Notes: generated by a model from the sequence alone, not told the origin. Counted from the first letter of the stretch, positions 1 to 7,105 are shown. The stretch: DNA of 9,337 nt from an uncultured Eubacteriales bacterium (GCA_905210885.1 CAJLYO010000055.1:1-9337); one strand, 5' to 3'. Program-made: numbers and translations.

Positions 1-88
1 GCGTGCCGTCAACAAACGACAGCGCCTTTTCCACCGCTCCGTCCATGGTTACACTGTCAACTCTTACTCCAAGCACATCTATACTCAT
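1..88 (-). CDS. WecG/TagA/CpsF-family glycosyltransferase, N-terminal part (runs off the window)
   Basis: Only the first 29 codons are present. They read MSIDVLGVRVDSVTM followed by DGAVEKALSFVDGT, which matches the usual opening of WecG/TagA/CpsF glycosyltransferases (a short beta strand 'I-D-V-L-G-V', then 'V-T-M-D-x-A-x-x-x-A'). Family members transfer N-acetylmannosamine or a similar sugar onto undecaprenyl-diphosphate-linked GlcNAc at the inner face of the membrane, for teichoic acid or polysaccharide linkage units. The start at 88 is favoured by a GAAAGGAAA ribosome binding site at about 95-104 and a sigma-A promoter at 121-149. The gene is divergent from the HTH-kinase operon. The call rests on N-terminal similarity alone; the catalytic domain lies outside the window. 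Confidence 0.7.
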   Translation of the reverse strand, partial: MSIDVLGVRVDSVTMDGAVEKALSFVDGT

Positions 89-120
89 AATAATTTTCCT
101 TTCAAATATATATCCTATAT

Positions 121-149
121 ATTATACACCATTTTTTTGAATTTCTCAA
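121..149 (-). promoter_or_regulatory. Sigma-A promoter of the WecG/TagA-like gene
   Basis: On the minus strand, TTGAGA at 149-144 is followed by a 17-bp A-rich spacer and a perfect TATAAT at 126-121. The start codon at 88 lies about 33 bp beyond the -10 element, so the leader is short. Two matches to consensus with ideal spacing make this a strong prediction. Confidence 0.8.
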
Positions 150-166
150 TACCCAATTTTGCATAC

Positions 167-201
167 CGCGGTTTTATCTGCGCATAGTAGACAAAACCGT
201 G
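167..201. promoter_or_regulatory. Long imperfect inverted repeat between two divergent promoters, candidate operator
   Basis: The left arm (169-181, CGGTTTTATCTGC) and right arm (187-199, GTAGACAAAACCG) are inverted copies matching at 11 of 13 positions, around a 5-nt centre at 182-186. One further outer pair (167 with 201) also fits. The dyad sits 17 bp upstream of the minus-strand -35 and 31 bp upstream of the plus-strand -35, so it could serve both promoters. A terminator is less likely because no gene runs into it and the following T tract is weak. The obvious candidate ligand is the XRE domain of the neighbouring kinase fusion; this is inference. Confidence 0.5.
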
Positions 202-232
202 AACTTTTGTTAGAATTTCAAATATCAGTAGC

Positions 233-261
233 TTTACATATACGCTGTTTGATAATATAAT
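233..261 (+). promoter_or_regulatory. Sigma-A promoter of the HTH-kinase/aldolase operon
   Basis: TTTACA at 233-238, a 17-bp spacer and a perfect TATAAT at 256-261 form a near-consensus promoter. The expected transcription start is around 267-269. That coincides with the first possible ATG (268) and so argues that translation begins at the second ATG (289). Confidence 0.85.
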
Positions 262-274
262 AGAAGTATGAAAA

Positions 275-287
275 AAGGGGTGAAAGG
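275..287 (+). promoter_or_regulatory. Ribosome binding site that fixes the HTH-kinase start at 289
   Basis: AAGGGGTGAAAGG lies immediately upstream of ATG 289 with suitable spacing. ATG 268 has no such site before it and falls at the predicted transcription start. Confidence 0.7.
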
Positions 288-288
288 C

Positions 289-1512
289 ATGAATATAACA
301 AGCTTTGGCAACACCGTTGCGAAGCTGAGAAAAAAACACGGCTACACTCAGTCACAGCTTGCGTCTATGCTTAATGTGAGCAACAAGGCGGTAAGCAAAT
401 GGGAAACCGGCGGCGGTTATCCGGAAATAACACTGCTTCCGGCTCTGTCGGAAATTTTGAAGGTATCAATAGACTATTTGCTAAAAGGTGACACAAAGGG
501 CATAACAATTGCCGGGAACATACTTGTGGATATAGTAAACATTATAGACACATTTCCGAAACCCGGAATGCTTACGAACATAACAGAAACCGTGCACGCC
601 GTAGGGGGCTGTGTGCCCAATACAATTATTGATATTGCAAAAATCGATTCCGACATCTTTTTAAGCGCTGCCGGCAAGGTAGGCGATGACGAAAACGGCA
701 GATACGCCGTATCGCGCATGAAAAATTTCGGTGTTGACGTTTCCGGCGTGCGCATCGACCGCAGCTGCGTCACAGGGTGCAGCAACGTTATGACGGACAG
801 CAAAACCGGCGAACGCACATTTTTTCTTACAAGCGGAGCCAACGGCACCTTTGATATTGACGACATTGACGTAAACACACTTGACTGCAAAATTTTCCAT
901 ATAGGCTACATATTGCTGCTTGACAGCCTCGATAAGTCCGACAGCGAGTACGGAACACGCATGGCAAGGCTTTTGGACGCCGTTTCAAAAAGAGGAATCA
1001 AAACCTCAATCGACGTTGTTTCCGAGGAGGGTGACAGATTCGCCGAAAAGGTAATTCCTGCTTTAAAATACTGCGATTATGTTATTATAAACGAAGTTGA
1101 AAGCAGCCGGGTTTCGGGAATCCCCCCGAGAAATGCGGACGGCAGCGTTAACGTGGGGAACATAAAACGGACTATGGAAAAGTTTTTCGAGTACGGCGTA
1201 AGGGAACGTGTTATAGTCCACTGCGTCGAGGGAGGCTTTATGCTTAACAAAAACGGTGATTTTTACGTTTCCGGCTCTTTAAAGCTTCCGTCGGGATACA
1301 TAAAAGGCAGCGTCGGCGCCGGAGACGCCTATGCGGCGGCATGCCTTTACGGAATATATAAGGAATTTGAACCCGGTTTTATGCTGGATTTTGCGGCTGC
1401 GGCTGCCGCGTGCAACCTTTCCGCCGCGGATTCCATAAGCGGAATGAAAAGCAGAAGCGAAATAGAAGAATTAATGACAAAATACGAAAAAAGAGAGATA
1501 AAGGAGCAATAA
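289..1512 (+). CDS. XRE helix-turn-helix domain fused to a PfkB-family carbohydrate kinase
   Basis: This 407-residue protein combines two functions. Residues about 6-62 are a Cro/C1-type helix-turn-helix, including YTQSQLASML and NKAVSKWE. Residues about 72-387 are a ribokinase/PfkB sugar kinase: the substrate-side GG is at 106-107 with N111, the metal/phosphate NxxE motif is N268-E271, and the anion-hole signature GAGDA at 343-347 carries the expected catalytic Asp346. The likely reaction is ATP-dependent phosphorylation of a sugar or sugar phosphate; the substrate cannot be read from sequence. The start at 289 is chosen over ATG 268 because of the ribosome binding site and the promoter position. 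The gene is followed after 1 nt by a class II aldolase, so kinase product and aldolase substrate probably match. The fusion suggests a kinase that also binds DNA and senses its own substrate, perhaps regulating its own operon. Both motif sets look intact, with no sign of decay. Confidence 0.9.
   Translation: MNITSFGNTVAKLRKKHGYTQSQLASMLNVSNKAVSKWETGGGYPEITLLPALSEILKVSIDYLLKGDTKGITIAGNILVDIVNIIDTFPKPGMLTNITETVHAVGGCVPNTIIDIAKIDSDIFLSAAGKVGDDENGRYAVSRMKNFGVDVSGVRIDRSCVTGCSNVMTDSKTGERTFFLTSGANGTFDIDDIDVNTLDCKIFHIGYILLLDSLDKSDSEYGTRMARLLDAVSKRGIKTSIDVVSEEGDRFAEKVIPALKYCDYVIINEVESSRVSGIPPRNADGSVNVGNIKRTMEKFFEYGVRERVIVHCVEGGFMLNKNGDFYVSGSLKLPSGYIKGSVGAGDAYAAACLYGIYKEFEPGFMLDFAAAAAACNLSAADSISGMKSRSEIEELMTKYEKREIKEQ
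1501..1506 (+). promoter_or_regulatory. Aldolase ribosome binding site inside the end of the kinase gene
   Basis: AAGGAG lies within the final codons of the kinase gene, 7 nt before ATG 1514. The kinase stop (1510-1512) and aldolase start are separated by one base, an arrangement expected to couple translation of the two proteins. Confidence 0.8.
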
Positions 1513-1513
1513 T

Positions 1514-2338
1514 ATGCTTGTAAATTTAGATACAGTTTTAAAAGACGCACAGAAAAAAGGCTACGGCGTGGGGCTTTTTAATACCACGGACACCGACATG
1601 CTCCAGGCAGTTATCGAAGCTGCCGAGGAGGAACATTCACCGGTTATAATAGGTACGGCTGAGGTACTTTTGCCTTACGGCGAGCTTGCGCTTATCGCCC
1701 CCTCGGTTATAGCGGCGGCAAAAAGGGCATCCGTTCCGGTTGTTGTTCACTATGACCACGGACTTACTTTTGACAGATGTATGGAAGCATTAAAGCTTGG
1801 ATTTTCCAGCGTTATGTTTGACGGCTCCGCAAAGCCCTATAATGAAAATATAGAATGTACCCGTGAAATCGTAAAAATCGCTCATGCATTCGGTGCAACG
1901 GTAGAAGGGGAAATAGGCCACGTGGGCGAGGCGGCAAGCGGCGACAACAGCCACACGGATATGTACACAACGGTAGACGAAGCAAAGCAGTATCTTTGCG
2001 ATACCGGCGTTGACGCCCTTGCAATTGCGATAGGCACGGCTCACGGCGCTTACAAGCAGAAACCGAAACTTGATTTTGAACGCCTTAAGGCAATCCGCAA
2101 CGCGGTTGATGTTCCTTTGGTGCTCCACGGCGGTTCGGGTCTTTCAGATGATGATTTTAGAATGTCGGTAAAATGCGGAATATCGAAAATAAATATTTTT
2201 ACCGATTTGTGTCTTGCCGGAGATGCGGCAATGAAAGAAAATCTCGGTTATCTTGAAATGAGAAACAAAAAAGTTGAAATGATAAAACAAACGGCAAAAA
2301 GAAAAATGCAGCTTTTCGGCTGTTCCGGCAGAGCATAG
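1514..2338 (+). CDS. Class II (zinc-dependent) ketose-bisphosphate aldolase
   Basis: The 274-residue protein fits the class II fructose/tagatose-bisphosphate aldolase family (FbaA, GatY/KbaY, IolJ) in length and motif order. Visible landmarks are D81-H82 in HYDHG (general acid/base Asp and a zinc His), EGEIGHVG at 131-138, H177 in GTAHG and H205 in LHGGSG (zinc ligands plus phosphate-binding glycine loop), and NIFTD at 227-231, which matches the second phosphate-binding stretch. The enzyme would cleave a ketose 1,6-bisphosphate or 1-phosphate type substrate to dihydroxyacetone phosphate and an aldehyde in the cytoplasm. Substrate specificity (fructose, tagatose or a deoxy-uronate derivative) cannot be settled, so no symbol is given. 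It is coupled to the PfkB kinase upstream, so the pair forms a phosphorylate-then-split module. It ends 3 bp before a strong hairpin terminator. Confidence 0.93.
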   Translation: MLVNLDTVLKDAQKKGYGVGLFNTTDTDMLQAVIEAAEEEHSPVIIGTAEVLLPYGELALIAPSVIAAAKRASVPVVVHYDHGLTFDRCMEALKLGFSSVMFDGSAKPYNENIECTREIVKIAHAFGATVEGEIGHVGEAASGDNSHTDMYTTVDEAKQYLCDTGVDALAIAIGTAHGAYKQKPKLDFERLKAIRNAVDVPLVLHGGSGLSDDDFRMSVKCGISKINIFTDLCLAGDAAMKENLGYLEMRNKKVEMIKQTAKRKMQLFGCSGRA

Positions 2339-2341
2339 AAC

Positions 2342-2381
2342 AAAACAAGACGGTGAAAAGTGTTTTTCACCGTCTTGTTTT
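2342..2381. terminator. Symmetrical bidirectional intrinsic terminator
   Basis: Two perfect 18-nt arms (2342-2359 and 2364-2381) enclose a 4-nt loop. The arms begin with AAAA and end with TTTT, so either strand yields a GC-containing stem followed by a U tract. The hairpin fills almost the whole 46-bp gap between the convergent aldolase and Mrp genes and can stop transcription from both sides. Confidence 0.93.
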
Positions 2382-2384
2382 ACA

Positions 2385-3218
2385 TTATTTACTCATCTTG
2401 TTAAGAACGGGAATAATCCCGTCAAGCCAATCACCGTCAAAAAGCTCAACAGTTCCGGCGTCGCACACAGCGGCAAGCTTAGGCTCCATAGGAATCCTGC
2501 CGAGAACTTTAAGTCCGTTCGCATCCGCGATTTCGCTGATATGACTGTCACCGAAAATCTTAATTTCGGAGTTACAGCAGGGACATTTTGCATAGCTTAA
2601 GTTTTCAACAAGGCCGATAATCGGTATGTTCATAAGCTTTGCCATGTTAACTGCCTTTTCAACAATCATGGAAACAAGCTCCTGAGGAGATGTAACCACA
2701 ACTATTCCGTCAACGGGTATGGACTGGAACACTGTAAGGGGTACATCGCCTGTTCCCGGGGGCATATCGATAAACATAAAGTCAATATCTCCCCACAAAA
2801 CGTCCGTCCAGAACTGCTTTACAGTTCCGCCGATAACGGGTCCGCGCCATACTACGGGGTCGCTTTCGTTTTCGAGCAGCAGATTAAGGGACATTACGTC
2901 AATACCGGTCTTTGTTTTCGACGGCAGTATCCCGTTTTCCGTCCCCTTTGCTTTTTCCTTTAATCCGAACATTTTCGGAATGGAAGGTCCCGTGATATCG
3001 GCGTCAAGAATAGCGGTGTTATATCCGTTTCGCTTTGAAATAACGGACAAAAGCGAGGTAACAAGGGATTTTCCCACTCCTCCTTTGCCGCTTACAATGC
3101 CGATAACTTTCTTTATATTCGAGTATTCGTTGGTCTTTTCTATGAAGCTTTGCGGCTGATTCCTTGAGGCACAGCTCTCACCGCAGGTTTCACAGTTATG
3201 AGTACAGTTTTCGCTCAT
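2385..3218 (-). CDS. Mrp/NBP35-type P-loop ATPase, iron-sulfur cluster carrier
   Basis: The 277-residue protein is a deviant-Walker-A ATPase of the Mrp/ApbC/NBP35 family. Motifs are GKGGVGKS at 44-51 (Walker A with signature lysine), DADITGPS at 72-79 (switch I), and FIDMPPGTGD at 149-158 (Walker B/switch II). Near the C-terminus KCPCC (C212, C214, C215) supplies the CxxC pair that in this family holds a bridging 4Fe-4S cluster between subunits. The N-terminus has a second cluster of cysteines, C5, C9, C12 and C16 (CX3CX2CX3C), resembling the N-terminal ferredoxin-like site of NBP35 and of many clostridial homologues. The expected role is ATP-dependent assembly and delivery of Fe-S clusters in the cytoplasm. 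The start at 3218 is supported by AAAGGCGTG upstream and by a consensus promoter at 3249-3277. It looks fully intact and converges on the aldolase gene across a shared terminator. Confidence 0.93.
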   Translation of the reverse strand: MSENCTHNCETCGESCASRNQPQSFIEKTNEYSNIKKVIGIVSGKGGVGKSLVTSLLSVISKRNGYNTAILDADITGPSIPKMFGLKEKAKGTENGILPSKTKTGIDVMSLNLLLENESDPVVWRGPVIGGTVKQFWTDVLWGDIDFMFIDMPPGTGDVPLTVFQSIPVDGIVVVTSPQELVSMIVEKAVNMAKLMNIPIIGLVENLSYAKCPCCNSEIKIFGDSHISEIADANGLKVLGRIPMEPKLAAVCDAGTVELFDGDWLDGIIPVLNKMSK

Positions 3219-3248
3219 TTAATTCACGCCTTTTTCTGTTTTCTTACT

Positions 3249-3277
3249 ATTGTATCACTGACCGCAGGATATGTCAA
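3249..3277 (-). promoter_or_regulatory. Sigma-A promoter of the Mrp-type gene, embedded in a pseudogene tail
   Basis: On the minus strand a perfect TTGACA at 3277-3272, a 17-bp spacer and TACAAT at 3254-3249 form a near-perfect promoter about 31 bp upstream of the Mrp start codon. The -35 and the spacer lie within the last codons of the GH78 remnant; the remnant's stop codon falls in the spacer next to the -10. Confidence 0.88.
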
Positions 3278-3692
3278 CCGAAATATGATTTTCCCCGTCC
3301 GATATACGGTACTCCGCCTTTATCTCGCCTTTCGGGTGCACCACAGTGTATCAAAGGTTCGGTTTTCTCCGCCGTCTGGATAAAACGTGTCCCCCGATGC
3401 CTTTAAAATACTTGCCCTCGATTTCGTCCCGATTGCCTTTATCCGTGTGACTTATAAGGTCGGCAGATTCAAAAAGGGACTCTGCCCAGCTGATTTTCAC
3501 ACAGCTTCCCTTTTCTCTGCTTACATTAAGCTTCGGATATGCGCAGTAATAGTTTTCCAAATCGATTATAAGCCGTATGCGGCGGTTCGGCGGAACGGTT
3601 ATATTTCTTTTGGTCAAAATATTTTTAAGAGGATTTTCGTCCGATAAAATATTATTTTTCTCATAATATATTCCCCTTATTATGTCTTTTGT
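3255..3692 (-). pseudogene. Remnant of a GH78-type alpha-L-rhamnosidase
   Basis: Only about 145 codons survive. From 3686 the frame reads DIIRGIYYEKNNILSDENPL, then ITVPPNRR, LIIDLENYYCAYP, ISWAESLFES and GNRDEIEGKYFKGIG, a sequence style I associate with the beta-sandwich region ahead of the catalytic barrel in clostridial GH78 alpha-L-rhamnosidases. The upstream part is missing: a stop codon (3693-3695) lies just before. A run of five C's (3391-3395 on the plus strand) puts the frame out by one base; with one removed it continues DTFYPDGGENRTFDTLW. Near 3337-3349 it switches frame again to VVHPKGEIKAEYRISDGE and ends at 3255, which reads like the C-terminal beta domain of such an enzyme. 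The whole catalytic domain would then be deleted. The family call for the first part is fairly firm; the origin of the last 29 residues is tentative. No functional product is expected. Confidence 0.7.
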
Positions 3693-3712
3693 TTAGCACG
3701 TATAATGAAACA

Positions 3713-3730
3713 GGCGGCCGCAAGACCGCC
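3713..3730 (-). terminator. Probable terminator after the GH130 gene
   Basis: A 7-bp GC-rich stem (3713-3719 with 3724-3730, one G-U pair on the minus strand) closes a 4-nt loop 7 bp beyond the GH130 stop codon. The tract after it on the minus strand (TGTTTCATTAT) is only moderately T-rich, so termination may be partial. The rest of the 3693-3737 gap shows nothing else. Confidence 0.55.
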
Positions 3731-3737
3731 TTTAAAT

Positions 3738-4665
3738 TCATTTTTTCTGTGTGCACAGAGAAAGCAAATCGGACATACTTGCGGTTGCAAGGCACTCGCA
3801 GGTGTCCGCCGCTCCGTAATAAATCTTTACTTCTCCGTTTTCCTCGGCAATCATACCGCCGGGGAAAATCACATTTTCTCTGAAACCCTCCGAAGTTTCA
3901 TACCGGTCCTCAGACGCAATTAACGGCAGCTTTGACATGCCGACCACCTTGCTCGGGTCATTAAGATCCAAGAGCATAATTCCGGCGGTGTAGCGCTTTG
4001 TCCACTTGTCCTCCCAGCCGTTTTTGCCCCTGCTTTGGTCAATATCCACCGCATGAAAAAGCGTTAGCCAGCCTTTTTCGGTTTTTACCGGCGGGTGCGC
4101 CGGGATCTATTTTATCATTTGCATAGGGCACGTTTTCAACTGCCAAAAGCAGTTCGGAGTCACCCCAGAATTTTAAATCAGGGGATTTTGAAATCCGGAT
4201 ATCAAAGCGGTCCTTTCCGCCGCGGCTGTACACCGGAAACGGACGTTCTATGCGGACAAACATTCCGTCGATTTTCTCCGGAAAAAGCACCATGTTTCTG
4301 TTGTCCCGAAGGCTTAGACTGATAATATCTATACCGCTGAAATCCTCTCTGACGGTGCCTATTCCTCCGCGGAGCCCGTGCTTTGTATCAAGGGCAAAGC
4401 ACACATATAAACAGTCGTCAATCACCGTAAGACGCGGTTCATAAATCCTTGTATATTCGCTGTTATTCAGCATATCAAGGGTCATAAACGGCGTCGGCTC
4501 CGCCTTCCAGTTAACGCCGTCATCGCTAAACGCCAGACCCAGGTTTGAGCCGTCAAACACCCAGCTTTGGCAGTAGCCGTAGTCGTTTCTGAAAATCATT
4601 ACATATTTTCCCCTCCACCTTGCAACGCCGGCGTTTAATATACACTCGGCGCTGTAAGGAATTTG
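3738..4665 (-). pseudogene. GH130 glycoside phosphorylase, N-terminus lost and frameshifted
   Basis: The sequence matches GH130 beta-mannoside/mannooligosaccharide phosphorylases, cytoplasmic or exported enzymes that split beta-mannosidic bonds with phosphate. Recognisable motifs in order are IPYSAECILNAGVARWRGKY at the 5' end (4662-4603), MIFRNDYGY from 4599, RIYEPRLTVID, ERPFPVYSRGGKDRFDIRIS, NDKIDPGAP, then after a frame change PVKTEKGWLTLFHAVDIDQ, TKRYTAGIMLLDL, VIFPGGM and VKIYYGAADT to the stop at 3738. Two defects are visible. An extra base in the CCC at minus-strand positions 4095-4093 breaks the frame: removing it restores GAPPVKTEKGW. Upstream, the family's first roughly 30 residues are absent and no start codon precedes 4599 in this frame, because the sequence passes straight into the lyase gene in another frame. 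The ATG at 4599 lies inside the conserved core, so it is not a credible start. The rest of the coding sequence reaches the usual C-terminus. Confidence 0.82.
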
Positions 4666-6474
4666 CCCACAGGGTAGTAATATGATGTAAAGTCAGGCTT
4701 CTTGCCCTTTTTACCGTCGTAGGCAACATACAAAAGCTCGGGGTCTTCAGTCCAGTCGGCAACAAAGCGCACCGCCTGGTTCTTATACGAATTGGTAACG
4801 CCGTTAGAGTCGCCGTACTGCGCCTCACGCACACCGGAAAGGCAGGTTCCGGAAAGGAACTTTGCCAAATCCGTAATGTTTTTCATTGTTTTATCAGAAA
4901 GGGAAAGCTGATAACCCACGTCATCTGCGCCCCTTTTCAGATTAAGCAGTCGGTTTAAGGCAACGTGAGTATAGCCTTGTGAAAGCTCTCCGCCTGAGCC
5001 GTCCGCAAACACCGCACAGGTAATATCGGAGTGAAGGCTGATAGCCGTTTCCCAGTTTAAAAGATAACCGCCGGGGACATTGGACTTTGTGTATGCAAGC
5101 TCGGTATATTTAAACATTATATTTGACTGTCCGTCAATCTGCATACCGCCCCAGAAAAACGACTGCTGCTCGTCACTTCTGCTTTGTTCGGAATATACGC
5201 CGTTTACTATAACATCGGAGCCGAAAACAACTCTATCCTCTGAAAAATCGTCGGTTGAAAGTCCGGTTACAAAAATCAGCTTTTTGTATGACGGGTCGTT
5301 TCGCGGAGTGTCCGCCAAATCGTTAACCTTGCCGCGAAGCTTAAGGGTAGCCTTGGTAATTACATCGCCTGACTTTATCTTGCTGCCGAAGTCAAAAAGC
5401 AGATATGTTCTTCGCATTCCGCTGCCGACAAGAAAGCCTTCAACCGCTGTATGACCTTCCTCCGTGTCCTCCGACTCGCTTACCAAAAGTCTGTCGGGGT
5501 CGGTTGTTCCGAAAGGGAGTCAGGTAATTTTCGGGGCCGCCTCCCACGTATGCGTCCTGCATAACGGGGAACGTAACGGTACCTCCGCCGATGGTTGCCT
5601 CAATGTACGGCGCATATTTGCCGTCCAAGGCTTCCTTGCTGTAAAACTCCGCCCGGCACTCGTCCTTATCGGGTGCAACAAGCACAATTGCCCCCTTACC
5701 GCTGCGCTTTGCTTCAACTGCCGCAGTAACGTCCACGCTTATGTCGCTTTCCTGCTGCGGCATATAAAACCAGGCTGTTGCCGGAAATGAATTGTGAACG
5801 TACATGTTTCTCATAAGCATATCGCTTCTGTTTTTCATGTCCGTTGTAATGCTTGGCGCTTTTAAAGGATTTAAATTCCGAAGCTCTCTGTGGTATGCAA
5901 GATATGCTTCCTTTGCCTCCTCATAATTGCCGTCTTTGGCTGCGTCCGCAACATGGCTTAACTTATTACTAAGGTAAGAATCATATGCACTTACATAGTC
6001 GTAATTTATCATAGGCTCGGTTGTCCAATCGCCTGCGTCACTGTCCCACACACCGAAAAATTTCTCATCGGTGGGGAATACGCCCTCGTCAACCTTCTGT
6101 TTTATATAATCCTTGGCAATAATTTTTGAAACGGGTGTTTTTTCGTCCCATGAATCGTTATAATACGGCTGATTCCAATAGTAAAAGAGATTATCGCCGG
6201 AAGTTGCGTTTGCGTCCCAGTAAGGATATTTTTTCCTCGCCAAATCATTTAAATATTCCGCCGGGTCTGACCAGTCGTAATTATCAAAATCAAAATACGG
6301 TTTTATCACGTCTTCCTCCGCTGACAGCACGACAGCTTCATTGCCGTCGGCTGCGGTTTCGGTTTTTTCCTCAGCCGCCGCTGCCGGTAATCCAAAAGAA
6401 GCAATAGTCATTGAAGCACTTAAAAAAACGGCAACCAGTCTTTGCCTGCTCATTATTTCGTGAAATTTCATCAT
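4635..6474 (-). pseudogene. Secreted heparinase II/III-like polysaccharide lyase with DNRLRE-like modules, frameshifted and 3'-truncated
   Basis: The protein begins with a signal peptide (RQRLVAVFLSASMTIASFGL, then a likely cut after PAAAA, residues 1-34). A globular part follows, with EEAKEAYLAYHRELR near residue 187. Residues about 230-295 look like the end of a DNRLRE-like carbohydrate-binding module, and a second begins at GGTVTFPVMQDAYVGGGPEN. The frame breaks at 5512-5514, where one extra base sits in a TTT; correcting it gives TPFGTTDPDRLLVSESED and continues through RRTYLLFDF. Further on, YLLNWETA, FADGSGGELSQGYTH and PDFTSYYYPVGKF resemble the alpha/alpha-toroid of heparinase II/III and alginate-lyase-type enzymes. 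The sequence stops at 4635 just where the C-terminal beta-sandwich should start, and GH130 sequence begins instead. ATG 6474 is chosen because AGGT at 6484-6481 is 6 nt upstream. It lies 12 nt after the SLH gene, so one operon. The lyase call is moderately sure; the substrate is unknown. Confidence 0.65.
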
Positions 6475-6486
6475 ATTAATACCTCA

Positions 6487-7088
6487 TCATATAATTATCA
6501 CTATTGCTCTTACCAAAAGCTTTCCTGTTGATTCCTTAATTATAACAACATGCTTTTGATTTATAAGGAAATCGTCAGCCGTTCCGATTGTAACGTTCTT
6601 TCTGGCTGAATTCCAGATATAAACCGGAGGAGGATTATCCCTTTGTACTTCAAATACGGTATTGTCAAGACCGGAGCCCGAAACGGTAACCAAAATCTTA
6701 ACGGCTTCGTTAAATGTTATTTTATTTTCCGGATAAAAGTGACCGTAGCCGTCACCGTTTACATAGCCGATATCCTGGCGAGTATAATATATTTATACGC
6801 CCAGTGGTCTTTTGAAACGTCCAAAAAAGACGTACCGCTTCCCGAATAGGAGTTAACGTCAATGTTTGTCAGCTTTAAAACAACCTTTGTAAACTCCGCC
6901 CTTGTTATATCGTTTTCAAGGTTTAATTCGTTGTTTTCGTCACCCTCGACAATTCCGAAACCCTTTAAATCAAATATTTCTTTATCCGTAAGTCTGCTGT
7001 CCGCATAAGTGTTCATGGCAGCAAAATTAAATAAGGATATTGCAAATATAAGGGTTAACGCTATAGATATGATTTTTTGTTTCTTCAT
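6487..7088 (-). pseudogene. Small secreted SLH-domain protein with a frame break and an unrecognised tail
   Basis: Translation should start at ATG 7088 (MKKQKIISIALTLIFAISLF), preceded by AGGTGG at 7103-7098 with an 8-nt spacing; the GTG at 7100 lies inside that site. The first 30 residues are a signal peptide ending near NTYA. Two S-layer homology motifs follow: LKGFGIVEGDENNELNLEND plus ITRAEFTKVVLKL, then FLDVSKDHWAYKYIILA. Near 6770-6782 one base is missing, after which the second motif resumes as DIGYVNGDGYGHFYPENKIT and NEAVKILVTV. From about 6700 the sequence leaves the SLH pattern (SGSGLDNTVFEVQRDNPPP onward to KLLVRAIVIII); I recognise no family there. SLH domains bind pyruvylated wall polysaccharide, so the intact protein would sit on the cell surface. 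The gene lies 17 nt after the large SLH protein. Clostridial SLH proteins of this N-terminal type are often much longer, so the short tail could be a deletion join. Confidence 0.65.
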
Positions 7089-7105
7089 AATCGGCACCAC
7101 CTATA

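Noticed and set aside
223..254. TATCA and TGATA half-sites flanking the plus-strand -35 as an operator
   Set aside because: Only 5 bp per arm with a long AT-rich centre; expected by chance in such sequence and much weaker than the dyad at 167-201.
268..288. Upstream ATG at 268 as the start of the HTH-kinase
   Set aside because: It coincides with the predicted transcription start and has no ribosome binding site, while ATG 289 has AAGGGGTGAAAGG just before it and gives a normal XRE N-terminus.
3620..3690. A small minus-strand peptide starting after AAGGGG near 3668 (MRKIIFYRTK...)
   Set aside because: It runs only about 16 codons and overlaps, in another frame, the better supported GH78 remnant sequence, so the match to a ribosome binding site looks accidental.
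4039..4599. A short GH130 protein starting at ATG 4599
   Set aside because: Conserved GH130 sequence continues upstream of this ATG in the same frame (to about 4665), so it is an internal methionine and no ribosome binding site decides for it.
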